Shown piece by piece: positions 42,802 through 51,075 of a stretch of 64,000 nt of DNA. Below the pieces are notes generated by a model, which made no database searches, had not been told where the DNA came from, and was given only the letters and a program-made list of their open reading frames with translations. The first letter of the stretch is position 1. Every line of letters starts with the position of its first letter. The stretch is from Pseudomonadota bacterium (GTDB lineage: Bacteria > Pseudomonadota > Alphaproteobacteria > Rhizobiales > Xanthobacteraceae), in the NCBI GenBank assembly GCA_023422775.1, contig JAFAGM010000139.1, forward strand, positions 1-64,000, given 5' to 3'. Both the position numbers and the translations under genes were made by a program.

Positions 42802-43047
42802 TTACGCGACCTTGCTGTCCTCGGTCTCTTCGTCGTCTTCCTCTTCGTCGTCGTCTTCCTCGTCGTCGTCATCCTCGTCATCGGAGGTATCGACGAGTTC
42901 AAGCACGGCTAGCGGCAGCGTCTCGCGAAAGAGATCGCCTTCATTGCCCATCCAGACGCACGCGATCTTGTCTCCGTTGACTTCCACCACGCTAAGCGGA
43001 TGGCCGCCCGACTTCAGCATGACGACATCCCCTGGCTTCAATTCCAT
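42802..43047 (-). CDS. DUF2158/YodC-like protein with long acidic tail
   Basis: The 81-residue protein has an SH3-like core MELKPGDVVMLKSGG, then HPLSVVEV, followed by an almost pure Asp/Glu tail of about 26 residues from TSDDEDDDD to ETEDSKVA. YodC-type cores are of unknown function. The acidic tail could bind a basic partner or metal. The tail is encoded by an in-phase run of GAC/GAA-type triplets that may vary in length. ATG 43047 is taken as start. Confidence 0.75.
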   Translation of the reverse strand: MELKPGDVVMLKSGGHPLSVVEVNGDKIACVWMGNEGDLFRETLPLAVLELVDTSDDEDDDDEEDDDEEEDDEETEDSKVA

Positions 43048-43114
43048 GATCGGCTCCTTGATACACGACACGAATCGCACCCTAGCGACCGGTCATGACA
43101 AGCTGATCATGCGA

Positions 43115-44002
43115 TCATGGCCACTTTACCTGCGGTGGCATCGACGAGAGGATGGAATCCACATTGCCGCCGGTTTTCAGCCCGAAGATTGTCCCGCGAT
43201 CATACAGAAGATTGAATTCGACGTAGCGTCCGCGCCGGATCAACTGCTCCTCACGGTCGGCGGCATTCCATGCGAGGGCGAAATTGCGCCGGACGAGTTC
43301 GGGATAGATCTTCAGGAAAGCGCGGCCGACGTCCTGGGTGAAGGCGAGGTCGGCGTCCCAGTCGCCCGAGTCATGCCAGTCGTAGAAGATGCCGCCGATG
43401 CCGCGCGCCTCCTTGCGATGCGGCAGATAGAAATATTCGTCGCACCACTTCCTGTACTTGTCGTAGTCGGCGACGCGGCTCGAGCCTTCGCAGGCTTCCC
43501 TCATCGCCTGATGGAAGGCTACCGTGTCGGGGTCTTCCTGGGTGCGCCGCCGGTCGAGCACCGGTGTCAGATCCGCGCCGCCGCCGAACCACGCCTTGGT
43601 GGTGACCACGAAGCGGGTGTTCATGTGCACCGCGGGCACGTGCGGATTGTGCAGGTGGGCGATCAGCGAAATGCCCGACGCCCAGAACCTGGGATCGTCG
43701 GCGGCGCCCGGGATCTGCGCGCGGAATTCGGGCGCGAATTCGCCGTGCACGGTGGAACAGTGCACGCCGACCTTCTCGAACAGTCGGCCGCGCATGATCG
43801 ACATCACTCCGCCGCCGCCGGGCTTGCCGGTATGGTCGGTGCGGTCCCAGGGCGTGCGCACGAAGCGCCCGGCGTCGCCGGGATAGAGCGAGGCGGGCGC
43901 ATCGTCTTCCAGCCGCTCGAAGGCAGCGCAAATGTCGTCGCGCAACGCCTCGAACCAGTTCCGCGCCCGCGCCTTGCGTTGTTCGATCAGCGACATGTCC
44001 AT
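43115..44002 (-). CDS. hemF: Oxygen-dependent coproporphyrinogen III oxidase
   Basis: The 295-residue enzyme converts coproporphyrinogen III to protoporphyrinogen IX with O2. Family motifs include GGGGVMSIMRG, HLHNPHVPAVHMNTR, WFGGGADLTP and RGRYVEFNLLYDRGTIFGL. It is the aerobic isozyme; rhizobia usually also have the anaerobic hemN. The longer frame to 44044 runs into a repeat element and is rejected; ATG 44002 is used. Confidence 0.95.
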   Translation of the reverse strand: MDMSLIEQRKARARNWFEALRDDICAAFERLEDDAPASLYPGDAGRFVRTPWDRTDHTGKPGGGGVMSIMRGRLFEKVGVHCSTVHGEFAPEFRAQIPGAADDPRFWASGISLIAHLHNPHVPAVHMNTRFVVTTKAWFGGGADLTPVLDRRRTQEDPDTVAFHQAMREACEGSSRVADYDKYRKWCDEYFYLPHRKEARGIGGIFYDWHDSGDWDADLAFTQDVGRAFLKIYPELVRRNFALAWNAADREEQLIRRGRYVEFNLLYDRGTIFGLKTGGNVDSILSSMPPQVKWP

Positions 44003-44026
44003 GTGGGAGTTCCCATCGTTGCCGCC

Positions 44027-44097
44027 GTCATTGCGACGAAGCAATCCATTCTGTCTTTTCGCGGCGAAATGGATTGCTTCGCTTCGCTCGCAATGAC
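44027..44097. repeat. GTCATTGCGA palindromic repeat
   Basis: GTCATTGCGACGAAGCAATCC on the left and GGATTGCTTCGC with CGCAATGAC on the right. It lies between hemF and queD and overlaps the spurious upstream extension of hemF. Confidence 0.8.
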
Positions 44098-44111
44098 GGA
44101 AAATGTATCTC

Positions 44112-44477
44112 CTAGCCCTGCGGCCCGAAGTAGGTGCAGCTCTCGTTGCAACTGTCGCGGTGAACGCTGACGCGGGTGATCTTGCCGGCGTGCTGGACCC
44201 GCTCCCAGATGAAGCGCGACAGGTTTTCCAGCGTCGGCGTTTCCAGCGCCTCGATCCTGTTCAGGAGCTTGTGGTCGAGCGTCCTGCGAACCTCCTCCAT
44301 GCTGCGTTCGAGCAGGCCGAGATCGAGCACCATGCCGGTCGCGGGGTCGGGGGTGCCGCGCACGCTCACCTCGGCGCGAAAGGAGTGGCCGTGGATTTCC
44401 TCGCTGGCCGCGCCGAAGGTCGTTCCCTTCAGGGAATGCGCGGCTTCAAAGCGAAACGATTTCGTCAGTTCCCACAT
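44112..44477 (-). CDS. queD: QueD/6-carboxytetrahydropterin synthase family protein with altered active site
   Basis: The 121-residue protein has the zinc histidines (EAAHSL and HGHSF) of the COG0720 family and lies next to queE, so the queuosine/7-deazaguanine pathway is the expected context. The usual catalytic cysteine four residues before HGH (C-x3-HGH in E. coli QueD) is serine here (SEEIHGH), and the motif instead reads E-x2-HGH as in PTPS-III proteins. The residue aligned with E. coli E110 seems to be Asp (HRDSC). It could be a PTPS-III-like enzyme or a variant QueD. Confidence 0.8.
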   Translation of the reverse strand: MWELTKSFRFEAAHSLKGTTFGAASEEIHGHSFRAEVSVRGTPDPATGMVLDLGLLERSMEEVRRTLDHKLLNRIEALETPTLENLSRFIWERVQHAGKITRVSVHRDSCNESCTYFGPQG

Positions 44478-44504
44478 CTTGAAAGTCCAAGTCCTATCTA
44501 ATTC

Positions 44505-45137
44505 CTATCTGATGCCGAGTGTCTTGTGTGTTTGCAGGCTGAGCCGCCATTGCGGATGGCGCAGGCAATAATCGATCGCGCGCGCGGTGTTCCCGGTTGC
44601 GTCGGGGCCGTCCATCGGCTGCAGCGAGAAGCGCTCGAAATCGAGGCCCGCGAAATTCTCGGGCGCCGCGCCTTCCTGCGGATAGACCAGCTTCAATTCG
44701 TGGCCCCGACGCACCACGAGGTCGGCGCCGGCCTTCGGGCTGACGCAGACCCAGTCCATCCCCGCAGGCGGATCGATGGTGCCGTTGGTCTCGATGCCGA
44801 TCGAGAAGCCGCGCGCATGCAGCGCATCGATGAAGGCCGTGTCGACCTGCAGCAGGGGCTCGCCGCCGGTCAGGACGACGTAGCGGTTGGTGTTGTCGCC
44901 GGTCCATTGGCGTTCGATGGCGTCGGCGAGTTCGCCGGCGGTAGCGTAGCGGCCGCCCAGCGTACCGTCGGTGCCGACGAAGTCAGTGTCGCAAAACCGG
45001 CAGGTGGCGGTGGCGCGGTCCTGTTCGCGGCCGCTCCAGAGGTTGCAGCCGGAAAAACGGCAAAATACCGCGGCACGGCCGGCATGCGCGCCTTCGCCCT
45101 GCAAGGTCAGGAAGATCTCTTTGACCGCGTAACTCAC
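44505..45137 (-). CDS. queE: 7-carboxy-7-deazaguanine synthase
   Basis: The 210-residue radical-SAM enzyme makes 7-carboxy-7-deazaguanine from 6-carboxytetrahydropterin. The [4Fe-4S] motif is the noncanonical C-x14-C-x2-C (CNLWSGREQDRATATCRFC), known for QueE. LTGGEPLLQ and IETNGT are also present. Start GTG 45137 overlaps the trmL stop by 1 bp (TAGTG). It precedes queD by 27 bp. Confidence 0.93.
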   Translation of the reverse strand: MSYAVKEIFLTLQGEGAHAGRAAVFCRFSGCNLWSGREQDRATATCRFCDTDFVGTDGTLGGRYATAGELADAIERQWTGDNTNRYVVLTGGEPLLQVDTAFIDALHARGFSIGIETNGTIDPPAGMDWVCVSPKAGADLVVRRGHELKLVYPQEGAAPENFAGLDFERFSLQPMDGPDATGNTARAIDYCLRHPQWRLSLQTHKTLGIR

Positions 45138-45616
45138 TATCTGTCCTCGGACTGCATCTCGCCCGTCGCGGCGCCGGTCTGCCGCAGCGCCTCGCCCAAT
45201 GCCATGGCGGCCGCCATGGCCACATTGAGCGAGCGCAAACCCGGCCGGATCGGGATCACCAGACGCGCATCGGCAACGGATGCGACTTCGTCGGTCACCC
45301 CTGCGGATTCTCGTCCGAATAGCAGGACATCGTCCTTCCGGTAACGGAAATCCAGGTAGGAACCGGCCCCCCTGGTCGTAAACAGCACCAGCCGGGAACC
45401 CGCTTCGTTACGCCATTGTTCGAACTTTGACCATGAGTCATGGCGGGTAATGGCGACATGATCGAGATAGTCCATTCCCGCCCGGCGGAAATGCCGGTCG
45501 GAGACAGGAAATCCGGCCGGCTCGATAATATGAGCCGCCGCGCCCAGGCACGCGCACAGGCGCAGAATCGTCCCAGTGTTCTGCGGGATGTCGGGCTGGA
45601 ACAGTGCAAGGTGCAT
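45137..45616 (-). CDS. trmL: tRNA 2'-O-methyltransferase TrmL (SPOUT)
   Basis: The 159-residue enzyme methylates the wobble ribose of tRNA-Leu. The fold begins MHLALFQPDIPQNTGTILR. The SPOUT knot is seen in LLFGRESAGV and IPIRPGLRSLNVAMAAAMAL. Start ATG 45616; the longer frame to 45736 is not supported. It is translationally linked to queE. Confidence 0.9.
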   Translation of the reverse strand: MHLALFQPDIPQNTGTILRLCACLGAAAHIIEPAGFPVSDRHFRRAGMDYLDHVAITRHDSWSKFEQWRNEAGSRLVLFTTRGAGSYLDFRYRKDDVLLFGRESAGVTDEVASVADARLVIPIRPGLRSLNVAMAAAMALGEALRQTGAATGEMQSEDR

Positions 45617-45892
45617 GAGTGGCGGCTTTGGAAGCGCGGGTGACAATGACTGAATAAACACGGTCGGGCGCGGATTTAGTGCATTGCACGATTGCGAGCC
45701 GATAGCGGGCTTGCGCTCTCTCGGCAAGGGTGCCAATAGAACGATTCTGGACTGCTTGTTCCGCCGGTTTGGGGGAGGAAAAAGCGGTTTCTGCCGCCGC
45801 GGGGGCCGCGGGCGCCGGCAGCCTCTTCAGGTCGCGTTTTCAGCGTGTCCGGGGCGGTTCCACCGGCTGCAGACAGGAAAGGGCTTGGAATC
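45617..45892. other. Divergent intergenic region before fbcF
   Basis: 276 bp between trmL (minus) and the Rieske gene (plus). It should hold the promoters of both units. I could not place a consensus -35/-10 with confidence and see no gene or repeat. Confidence 0.4.
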
Positions 45893-46423
45893 GTGACGAC
45901 AGCGTCTTCGGCGGACCATCCGACACGCCGTGATTTTCTCTATGTTGCAACGGGAGCCGTCGCTGCGGTCGGCGCTGCTGCCACGGTGTGGCCGCTGGTT
46001 GCCCAGATGAACCCGGACGCCTCGACGATTGCCGCCGGCGCGCCCATCGAGGTCGATCTGACCCCGATCGCCGAGGGACAGGACATCAAGGTGTTCTGGC
46101 GCGGCAAGCCGATCTACATCAGCCATCGGACCAAGAAGCAGATCGAGGCCGCTCAGAACGTGCAACTGTCGAGCCTGCCGGATCCGCAGCCCGACTCGGC
46201 GCGCGTCAAGGCGGGCCACGATCAGTGGCTGGTCGTGATCGGCATCTGCACCCATCTCGGCTGTATCCCGATCGCCCATGAGGGCGCGTATGACGGCTTC
46301 TTCTGCCCCTGCCACGGTTCGGTGTACGACACCTCGGGCCGCATCCGTCAGGGACCAGCACCGTCCAACCTGCCGGTGCCGCCCTACACATTCGTTTCCG
46401 ACACAAAAATCCAGATCGGCTGA
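45893..46423 (+). CDS. fbcF: Rieske iron-sulfur protein of the cytochrome bc1 complex
   Basis: The 176-residue subunit carries the [2Fe-2S] cluster that oxidises ubiquinol and passes electrons to cytochrome c1. It has a Tat motif TRRDFLYVATG, one transmembrane anchor, and cluster motifs CTHLGC and CPCHGS. Start GTG 45893 (VTTASSADHPTRRDF) agrees with the known Bradyrhizobium protein; the longer frame to 45845 is not favoured. It precedes fbcH by 65 bp. Confidence 0.96.
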   Translation: MTTASSADHPTRRDFLYVATGAVAAVGAAATVWPLVAQMNPDASTIAAGAPIEVDLTPIAEGQDIKVFWRGKPIYISHRTKKQIEAAQNVQLSSLPDPQPDSARVKAGHDQWLVVIGICTHLGCIPIAHEGAYDGFFCPCHGSVYDTSGRIRQGPAPSNLPVPPYTFVSDTKIQIG

Positions 46424-46488
46424 GGGCCTGGACGCCAGTCCGAGACCCCTTACCCGTCGCGTCGTCTTACTTCCTCAGGATCGCATCA

Positions 46489-48561
46489 ATGAGCGGACCA
46501 TCCGATTTCCAGCCGACCAATCCCGCCTTGAAGTGGATCGAACGGCGCCTCCCGATCATGGGACTCATGCATTCGTCGTTCGTGGCGTATCCGACGCCGC
46601 GTAACCTGAACTACTGGTGGACGTTCGGCGCCATCCTTTCGATGATGCTGGGCGTGCAGATCCTGACCGGCGTGATCCTGGCGATGCACTACACGCCGCA
46701 TGCCGATCTCGCCTTCAAGTCGGTCGAACTCATCGTCCGCGACGTCAACTATGGCTGGCTGCTGCGCAACGTCCACGCCTGCGGTGCATCGATGTTCTTC
46801 TTCGCCGTCTACATCCACATGTTCCGCGGCCTCTATTACGGGTCGTACAAGGAGCCGCGCGAGGTGCTCTGGATCCTCGGCGTCATCATCTACCTCCTGA
46901 TGATGGCGACCGGTTTCATGGGGTACGTGCTGCCGTGGGGCCAGATGAGCTTCTGGGGCGCCACCGTCATCACCAACCTGTTCTCGGCCGTGCCGTATTT
47001 CGGCGAGAGCATCGTGACGCTGCTGTGGGGCGGCTACTCGGTCGGCAATCCGACGCTGAACCGCTTTTTCTCGCTGCACTATCTGCTGCCGTTCGTGATC
47101 GCCGGCGTGGTCGTGCTGCACATCTGGGCGCTGCATGTCGCGGGCCAGAACAATCCGGCCGGCGTCGAGGCGAAGACCGAAAAGGACACCGTGCCTTTCA
47201 CGCCCTACGCAACGATCAAGGATGCGTTCGGCGTCTCCTGCTTCATGCTGTTCTTTGCCTGGTTCATCTTCTACATGCCGAACTATCTCGGCGACCCCGA
47301 GAACTACATCCCGGCCAATCCGGCCGTCACGCCCGCGCACATCGTGCCGGAATGGTATTACCTGCCGTTCTACGCGATCCTGCGTTCGATCCCGAACAAG
47401 CTTGCGGGCGTCGTTGCGATGTTCGGCGCGATCGTCATCCTGGCGTTCCTGCCCTGGCTCGACAGCGCCAGGACGCGCTCGTCGAAATACCGTCCGCTGG
47501 CCAAGCAGTTCTTCTGGATCTTCGTTCTCGTCTGCATCGGTCTCGGCTACCTTGGCGCACAGCCGCCGGAAGGCATCTACGTCATCGTCGGCCGCATCCT
47601 GACCTTCCTGTACTTCGCCTACTTCCTGATCCTGCTGCCGCTGCTCTCCCGGATCGAGAGGCCGCGTCCGGTGCCGAATTCGATCGCCGACGATGTACTG
47701 GCGAAATCGGGCGGCAAGCGCGCAACGGTGGCTTCCGCGGCAATCGCGCTCCTCGTCGCGGGCGGGTTGTTCGCGGGCAGCGTTCAGGACGCTCGCGCCG
47801 CCGAAGGCGGACCCAGGCCGCCGGCGCAGAAGTGGTCGTTCTCCGGCCCCTTCGGCACGTTCGATCGCGGCGCGTTGCAGCGCGGGCTGCAGGTCTACAA
47901 GGAAGTCTGCTCGGCTTGCCACGGCCTGTCCTTTGTCGCTTTCCGCAATCTCGCCGAGCCCGGCGGCCCCGGTTTTTCGGTGGCCCAGTCCCAGGCGTTT
48001 GCCGCCGGATACCAGGTCAAGGACGGCCCGAACGACCAGGGCGAGATGTTCGAGCGGCCGGGTCGGCCCGCGGACTATTTCCCGTCGCCGTTCCCGAACG
48101 AGCAGGCGGCGCGCGTGGCCAATGGCGGCGCTTTTCCGCCGGACCTGTCGCTGATCACCAAGGCCCGTTCCTACGGCCGCGGTTTTCCGCAGTTCCTGTT
48201 CGACTTCTTCACCCAGTATCAGGAGCAGGGTCCGGACTATGTGGATGCACTGCTGCAGGGCTATGAGGAGAAGCCGCCGGCCGGCTTCACGCTGCCCGAG
48301 GGCTCCTACTTCAACAGGTACTTCCCCGGCCACGCCATCAAGATGCCGAAGCCGCTGAGCGACGGCCAGGTCACTTATAGCGATGGCTCGCCGGCAACGG
48401 TCGCGCAATACGCCAAGGACGTCACCACGTTCCTGATGTGGGCCGCGGAACCGCACATGGAGGCGCGCAAGCAGCTCGGCCTGCAGGTGTTCGTGTTCCT
48501 GATCCTGCTCACCGGCTTGCTGTTCTTCACCAAGAAGAAGGTCTGGGCCAACGCCCACTGA
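46489..48561 (+). CDS. fbcH: Fused cytochrome b/c1 precursor
   Basis: This 690-residue polyprotein is the single-gene form of cytochromes b and c1 known from Bradyrhizobium, which is processed after translation. Residues about 1-405 are cytochrome b, with eight membrane helices and the haem-ligand histidines. Then comes an internal signal-like helix (about 412-434) ending in the cleavage region DARAAEGG. The haem c site is CSACH at 474-478. A C-terminal anchor (about 665-685) ends the c1 part. The gene ends 26 bp before a strong terminator. Confidence 0.97.
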   Translation: MSGPSDFQPTNPALKWIERRLPIMGLMHSSFVAYPTPRNLNYWWTFGAILSMMLGVQILTGVILAMHYTPHADLAFKSVELIVRDVNYGWLLRNVHACGASMFFFAVYIHMFRGLYYGSYKEPREVLWILGVIIYLLMMATGFMGYVLPWGQMSFWGATVITNLFSAVPYFGESIVTLLWGGYSVGNPTLNRFFSLHYLLPFVIAGVVVLHIWALHVAGQNNPAGVEAKTEKDTVPFTPYATIKDAFGVSCFMLFFAWFIFYMPNYLGDPENYIPANPAVTPAHIVPEWYYLPFYAILRSIPNKLAGVVAMFGAIVILAFLPWLDSARTRSSKYRPLAKQFFWIFVLVCIGLGYLGAQPPEGIYVIVGRILTFLYFAYFLILLPLLSRIERPRPVPNSIADDVLAKSGGKRATVASAAIALLVAGGLFAGSVQDARAAEGGPRPPAQKWSFSGPFGTFDRGALQRGLQVYKEVCSACHGLSFVAFRNLAEPGGPGFSVAQSQAFAAGYQVKDGPNDQGEMFERPGRPADYFPSPFPNEQAARVANGGAFPPDLSLITKARSYGRGFPQFLFDFFTQYQEQGPDYVDALLQGYEEKPPAGFTLPEGSYFNRYFPGHAIKMPKPLSDGQVTYSDGSPATVAQYAKDVTTFLMWAAEPHMEARKQLGLQVFVFLILLTGLLFFTKKKVWANAH

Positions 48562-48587
48562 GCCGGCGGGTGTCCTGCGAATTTAGG

Positions 48588-48611
48588 AAAAGCCCCTGCG
48601 GGGGCTTTTTT
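48588..48611 (+). terminator. Intrinsic terminator of fbcFH
   Basis: AAAAGCCCC, loop TGCG, GGGGCTTTT, then further T. Located 26 bp after the fbcH stop. Confidence 0.9.
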
Positions 48612-48620
48612 GTTGGGCGC

Positions 48621-48702
48621 GTCATTGCGAGCGCAGCGAAACAATCCATCTCTCCGCACGAAGAGACTTGGATTGCTTCGTCGCTTCGCTCCTCGCGATG
48701 AC
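48621..48702. repeat. GTCATTGCGA palindromic repeat, full copy
   Basis: Ends GTCATTGCGAGCGCAGCGAA and GCTCCTCGCGATGAC; 9 bp after the fbcFH terminator. Confidence 0.8.
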
Positions 48703-48781
48703 GGGATTATCGTCGATTGCTTCCGGAACGCACTCCGGACAAAATACCCCCAATCAGCCAGAAACCATTCGGAGGATTCCC

Positions 48782-49456
48782 ATGGGTACCAGCGTCACTT
48801 TCAAGCGTCCGGACGGCAAGGACGCCGCCGGCTATCTCGCCAACGCCTCGCGCGGCAATGCGCCCGGCGTGGTCGTGATCCAGGAATGGTGGGGCCTGCA
48901 GGACCAGATCAAGGGCTTGTGCGACCGCTTCGCGCTGGCCGGCTTCGATGCCCTGGCGCCCGATCTCTACAAGGGCACGGTGGTGCCGTATCACGACACG
49001 GATGCGGCCGGCAAAGAGATGAACTCGCTGGATTTCATGGACGCCACCACGCAGACCGTGCGCGGCGCCGCGCAATACCTCGCAAGAAACGGCGCCAAGG
49101 TCGGCCTGACGGGCTTCTGCCTCGGCGGCGCGGTGACCATCATCGGCGCCACCAAGATTCCGGAGCTCGCGGCCGGCGTGGTGTTCTACGGCATTCCGCC
49201 GGAGCAGGCGGCCAAGCCCGCGGACGTCAAGATCCCGCTGCAGGCACATTTCGCCAACAAGGACGACTGGTGTACGCCGCAGGTGGTGGACGCCTTCGAG
49301 AAGGGCATGAAGGCCGCCGGCAAGTCGCTCGAACTTTTTCGGTATGATGCCGAGCACGCTTTCGTCAACGAGCAGCGGCAGTCCGTGCACGATCGCCAGG
49401 CCGCGGAACTGGCCTGGGGCAGGGCGACGGAGTTTTTCAGGAAGCATCTGGGCTAG
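48782..49456 (+). CDS. Dienelactone hydrolase family protein
   Basis: The 224-residue alpha/beta hydrolase has the cysteine nucleophile in TGFCLGG (about 118), the aspartate near HFANKDDW and the histidine in DAEHAFVNE. Dienelactone hydrolases open the lactone ring in chlorocatechol or related degradation, but many family members act on other esters. ATG 48782 follows GGAGGATTCCC. No chlorocatechol gene adjoins. Confidence 0.88.
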   Translation: MGTSVTFKRPDGKDAAGYLANASRGNAPGVVVIQEWWGLQDQIKGLCDRFALAGFDALAPDLYKGTVVPYHDTDAAGKEMNSLDFMDATTQTVRGAAQYLARNGAKVGLTGFCLGGAVTIIGATKIPELAAGVVFYGIPPEQAAKPADVKIPLQAHFANKDDWCTPQVVDAFEKGMKAAGKSLELFRYDAEHAFVNEQRQSVHDRQAAELAWGRATEFFRKHLG

Positions 49457-49473
49457 GCTGAAGAGCTTTTCCT

Positions 49474-49561
49474 GTCATTGCGAGGAGCGAAGCGACGAAG
49501 CAATCCATATCTCCATCTCCGCTTGTGGCGTAATGGATTGCCTCGCTCCGCTCGCAATGAC
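49474..49561. repeat. GTCATTGCGA palindromic repeat, full copy
   Basis: Ends GTCATTGCGAGGAGCGAAGC and CGCTCGCAATGAC with AATGGATTG inside; between the hydrolase and the epimerase-like gene. Confidence 0.8.
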
Positions 49562-49580
49562 GGCGGGCAATGGTGGGCAA

Positions 49581-50480
49581 ATGAAGATCTTCTGCACGGG
49601 CGCATCGGGCTATATCGGCGGATCGGTTGCGGCGCATCTCATCGCCGCCGGCCATCAAGTGGCAGGCCTCGTCCGCTCGCCTGAAAAGGCCGACGCGGTT
49701 CGCGCGCGGGGCGTCGAGCCGGTGCTGGGAACGCTGGATGACGGTGAGGTTTTGGCACAGGCGGCGAGGGCCGCCGACATCGTCGTCAACGCGGCGAGCG
49801 CCGATCACAAGGGCGCCGTCGAGAGCCTGCTCGGCGCGCTCGCCGGAAGCGGCAAGCCGTTCATCCACACATCGGGATCGAGCATCGTCGGCACGCGCGC
49901 CAGGGGTGAACGATCGGATGCGGTCTTCGACGAAGACACACCGATCACGCCATCGCCGGCGCGTGCGGCGCGGGTCGCGTTGAACGAGTTCATTCTGTCA
50001 CACCGCGACCGGGCCTGCCGTCCGGTCATCGTCTGCCCGAGCCTGATCTATGGCCTCGGTCTTGGCGCCAATCCGGACAGCGTGCAGGTGCCGCTATTGA
50101 TCAAGCTGGCAAGGAAGCGCGGCAACGCGGCGCATGCCGGGCCCGGCGAGAACATCTGGTCGAACGTGCATATCGACGATCTGGTGACGCTCTACGCACG
50201 CGTGATCGAGAAGGCCCCGGCAGGCAGCTTCTATTTCGCCGAGAACGGCGAGCATTCGATGCGCGAAGCCTGCGAGGCCATCAACCGCATGCTGGGGTTT
50301 GCCGGACCGCCGACGGCGATGTCGATGGCGGAAGCGGCTGCCGAATGGGGTGAGGGGACGACCGAAGACACGATGGCGTCCAACAGCCGCGTGCGGGCAA
50401 AGCGCGCGCGTGATCTCGGCTGGAAGCCGAAGGCGCGCGGCCTGATCGAAGAGATCGGGCAGGGGTGTTACCGGGCGTAG
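49581..50480 (+). CDS. NAD(P)-dependent epimerase/dehydratase-like protein
   Basis: The 299-residue extended short-chain dehydrogenase has the nucleotide-binding GASGYIGGSVAAHL at 7-20 and reads HTSGSSIVG where the catalytic serine region should be. The YxxxK motif is not clear; no tyrosine with lysine four residues on is obvious, so an atypical member is likely. Such proteins may act as NADPH sensors. ATG 49581 is used; the upstream frame covers the repeat. Confidence 0.82.
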   Translation: MKIFCTGASGYIGGSVAAHLIAAGHQVAGLVRSPEKADAVRARGVEPVLGTLDDGEVLAQAARAADIVVNAASADHKGAVESLLGALAGSGKPFIHTSGSSIVGTRARGERSDAVFDEDTPITPSPARAARVALNEFILSHRDRACRPVIVCPSLIYGLGLGANPDSVQVPLLIKLARKRGNAAHAGPGENIWSNVHIDDLVTLYARVIEKAPAGSFYFAENGEHSMREACEAINRMLGFAGPPTAMSMAEAAAEWGEGTTEDTMASNSRVRAKRARDLGWKPKARGLIEEIGQGCYRA

Positions 50481-50550
50481 GCGTAGTTCGTGCATGCCGG
50501 CAGCGAGAGTGTATATCGCATCTGATCTCGATTTGTGTTAGATTGGTTCA

Positions 50551-50778
50551 ATGACCAAGGTTCTCGAAGACGCCATCGAAAAGGTGCGTAAGCTTCCCGA
50601 AGATCGGCAGGTTTATGCTGCCGAACTGCTCGAACAGATTGCTGCTGCCAGTGGTGATCCTTTTATCGTCCCGGAAGCGCATCGGGCAGCGGTGCTCGAA
50701 GGTCTTGGCCAAGCCAGGAACGGCGAATTCGTCAGCGAGGACGAGATGGCCGCACTTTGGAAGAAGTGTGGTCTGTGA
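50551..50778 (+). CDS. Antitoxin of a type II toxin-antitoxin pair
   Basis: The 75-residue protein starts MTKVLEDAIEKVRKLPEDRQ, a pattern of short antitoxins that pair with RelE/ParE toxins, and ends MAALWKKCGL. The last part likely binds the toxin. Its stop overlaps the GTG start of the toxin (GTGA), as is usual for such pairs. Confidence 0.78.
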   Translation: MTKVLEDAIEKVRKLPEDRQVYAAELLEQIAAASGDPFIVPEAHRAAVLEGLGQARNGEFVSEDEMAALWKKCGL

Positions 50779-51065
50779 GACTAAGGTACGCGCCGCGTGC
50801 CCGCGCCGACATCGCCGAAATTCACGAATACATTTCGCAACACAGTCCGCGCGCAGCCTCCGCGGTCGTCGATCAGATACGCGTGACGGCCCGACTGCTG
50901 GCCGATCATCCCGGACTTGGACGCGAAACGGATATTTCCGGTGTGCGCGTACTTCCGACGGCCCGCTATTCGTTCCTTGTCTACCACCACATTCGCGGTG
51001 ACGATTTGATCATCGCCCATGTCCGGCATGGCCGCCGCGATGCGCCGGGCGCGGGTGATTTCTAG
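50775..51065 (+). CDS. RelE/ParE-family toxin
   Basis: The 96-residue basic protein has the RelE/ParE fold signatures: RLRYAPRARADIAEIHEYIS, LADHPGLGRETD and FLVYHHIRGDDLIIAHVRHGRRD. ParE-type toxins poison gyrase, RelE-type toxins cleave mRNA on the ribosome; the final R/H group would permit either. Start GTG 50775 is preferred because it gives the standard N-terminus and the 4-bp overlap; TTG 50757 and GTG 50766 are alternatives. Confidence 0.83.
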   Translation: MRLRYAPRARADIAEIHEYISQHSPRAASAVVDQIRVTARLLADHPGLGRETDISGVRVLPTARYSFLVYHHIRGDDLIIAHVRHGRRDAPGAGDF

Positions 51066-51075
51066 ATTCTCTTCC

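Noticed and set aside
46486..48558. 690-codon open frame antisense to fbcH
   Set aside because: It mirrors the fbcH coding frame in a GC-rich gene; the His/Arg/Glu-rich composition has no domain, and fbcH is certain.
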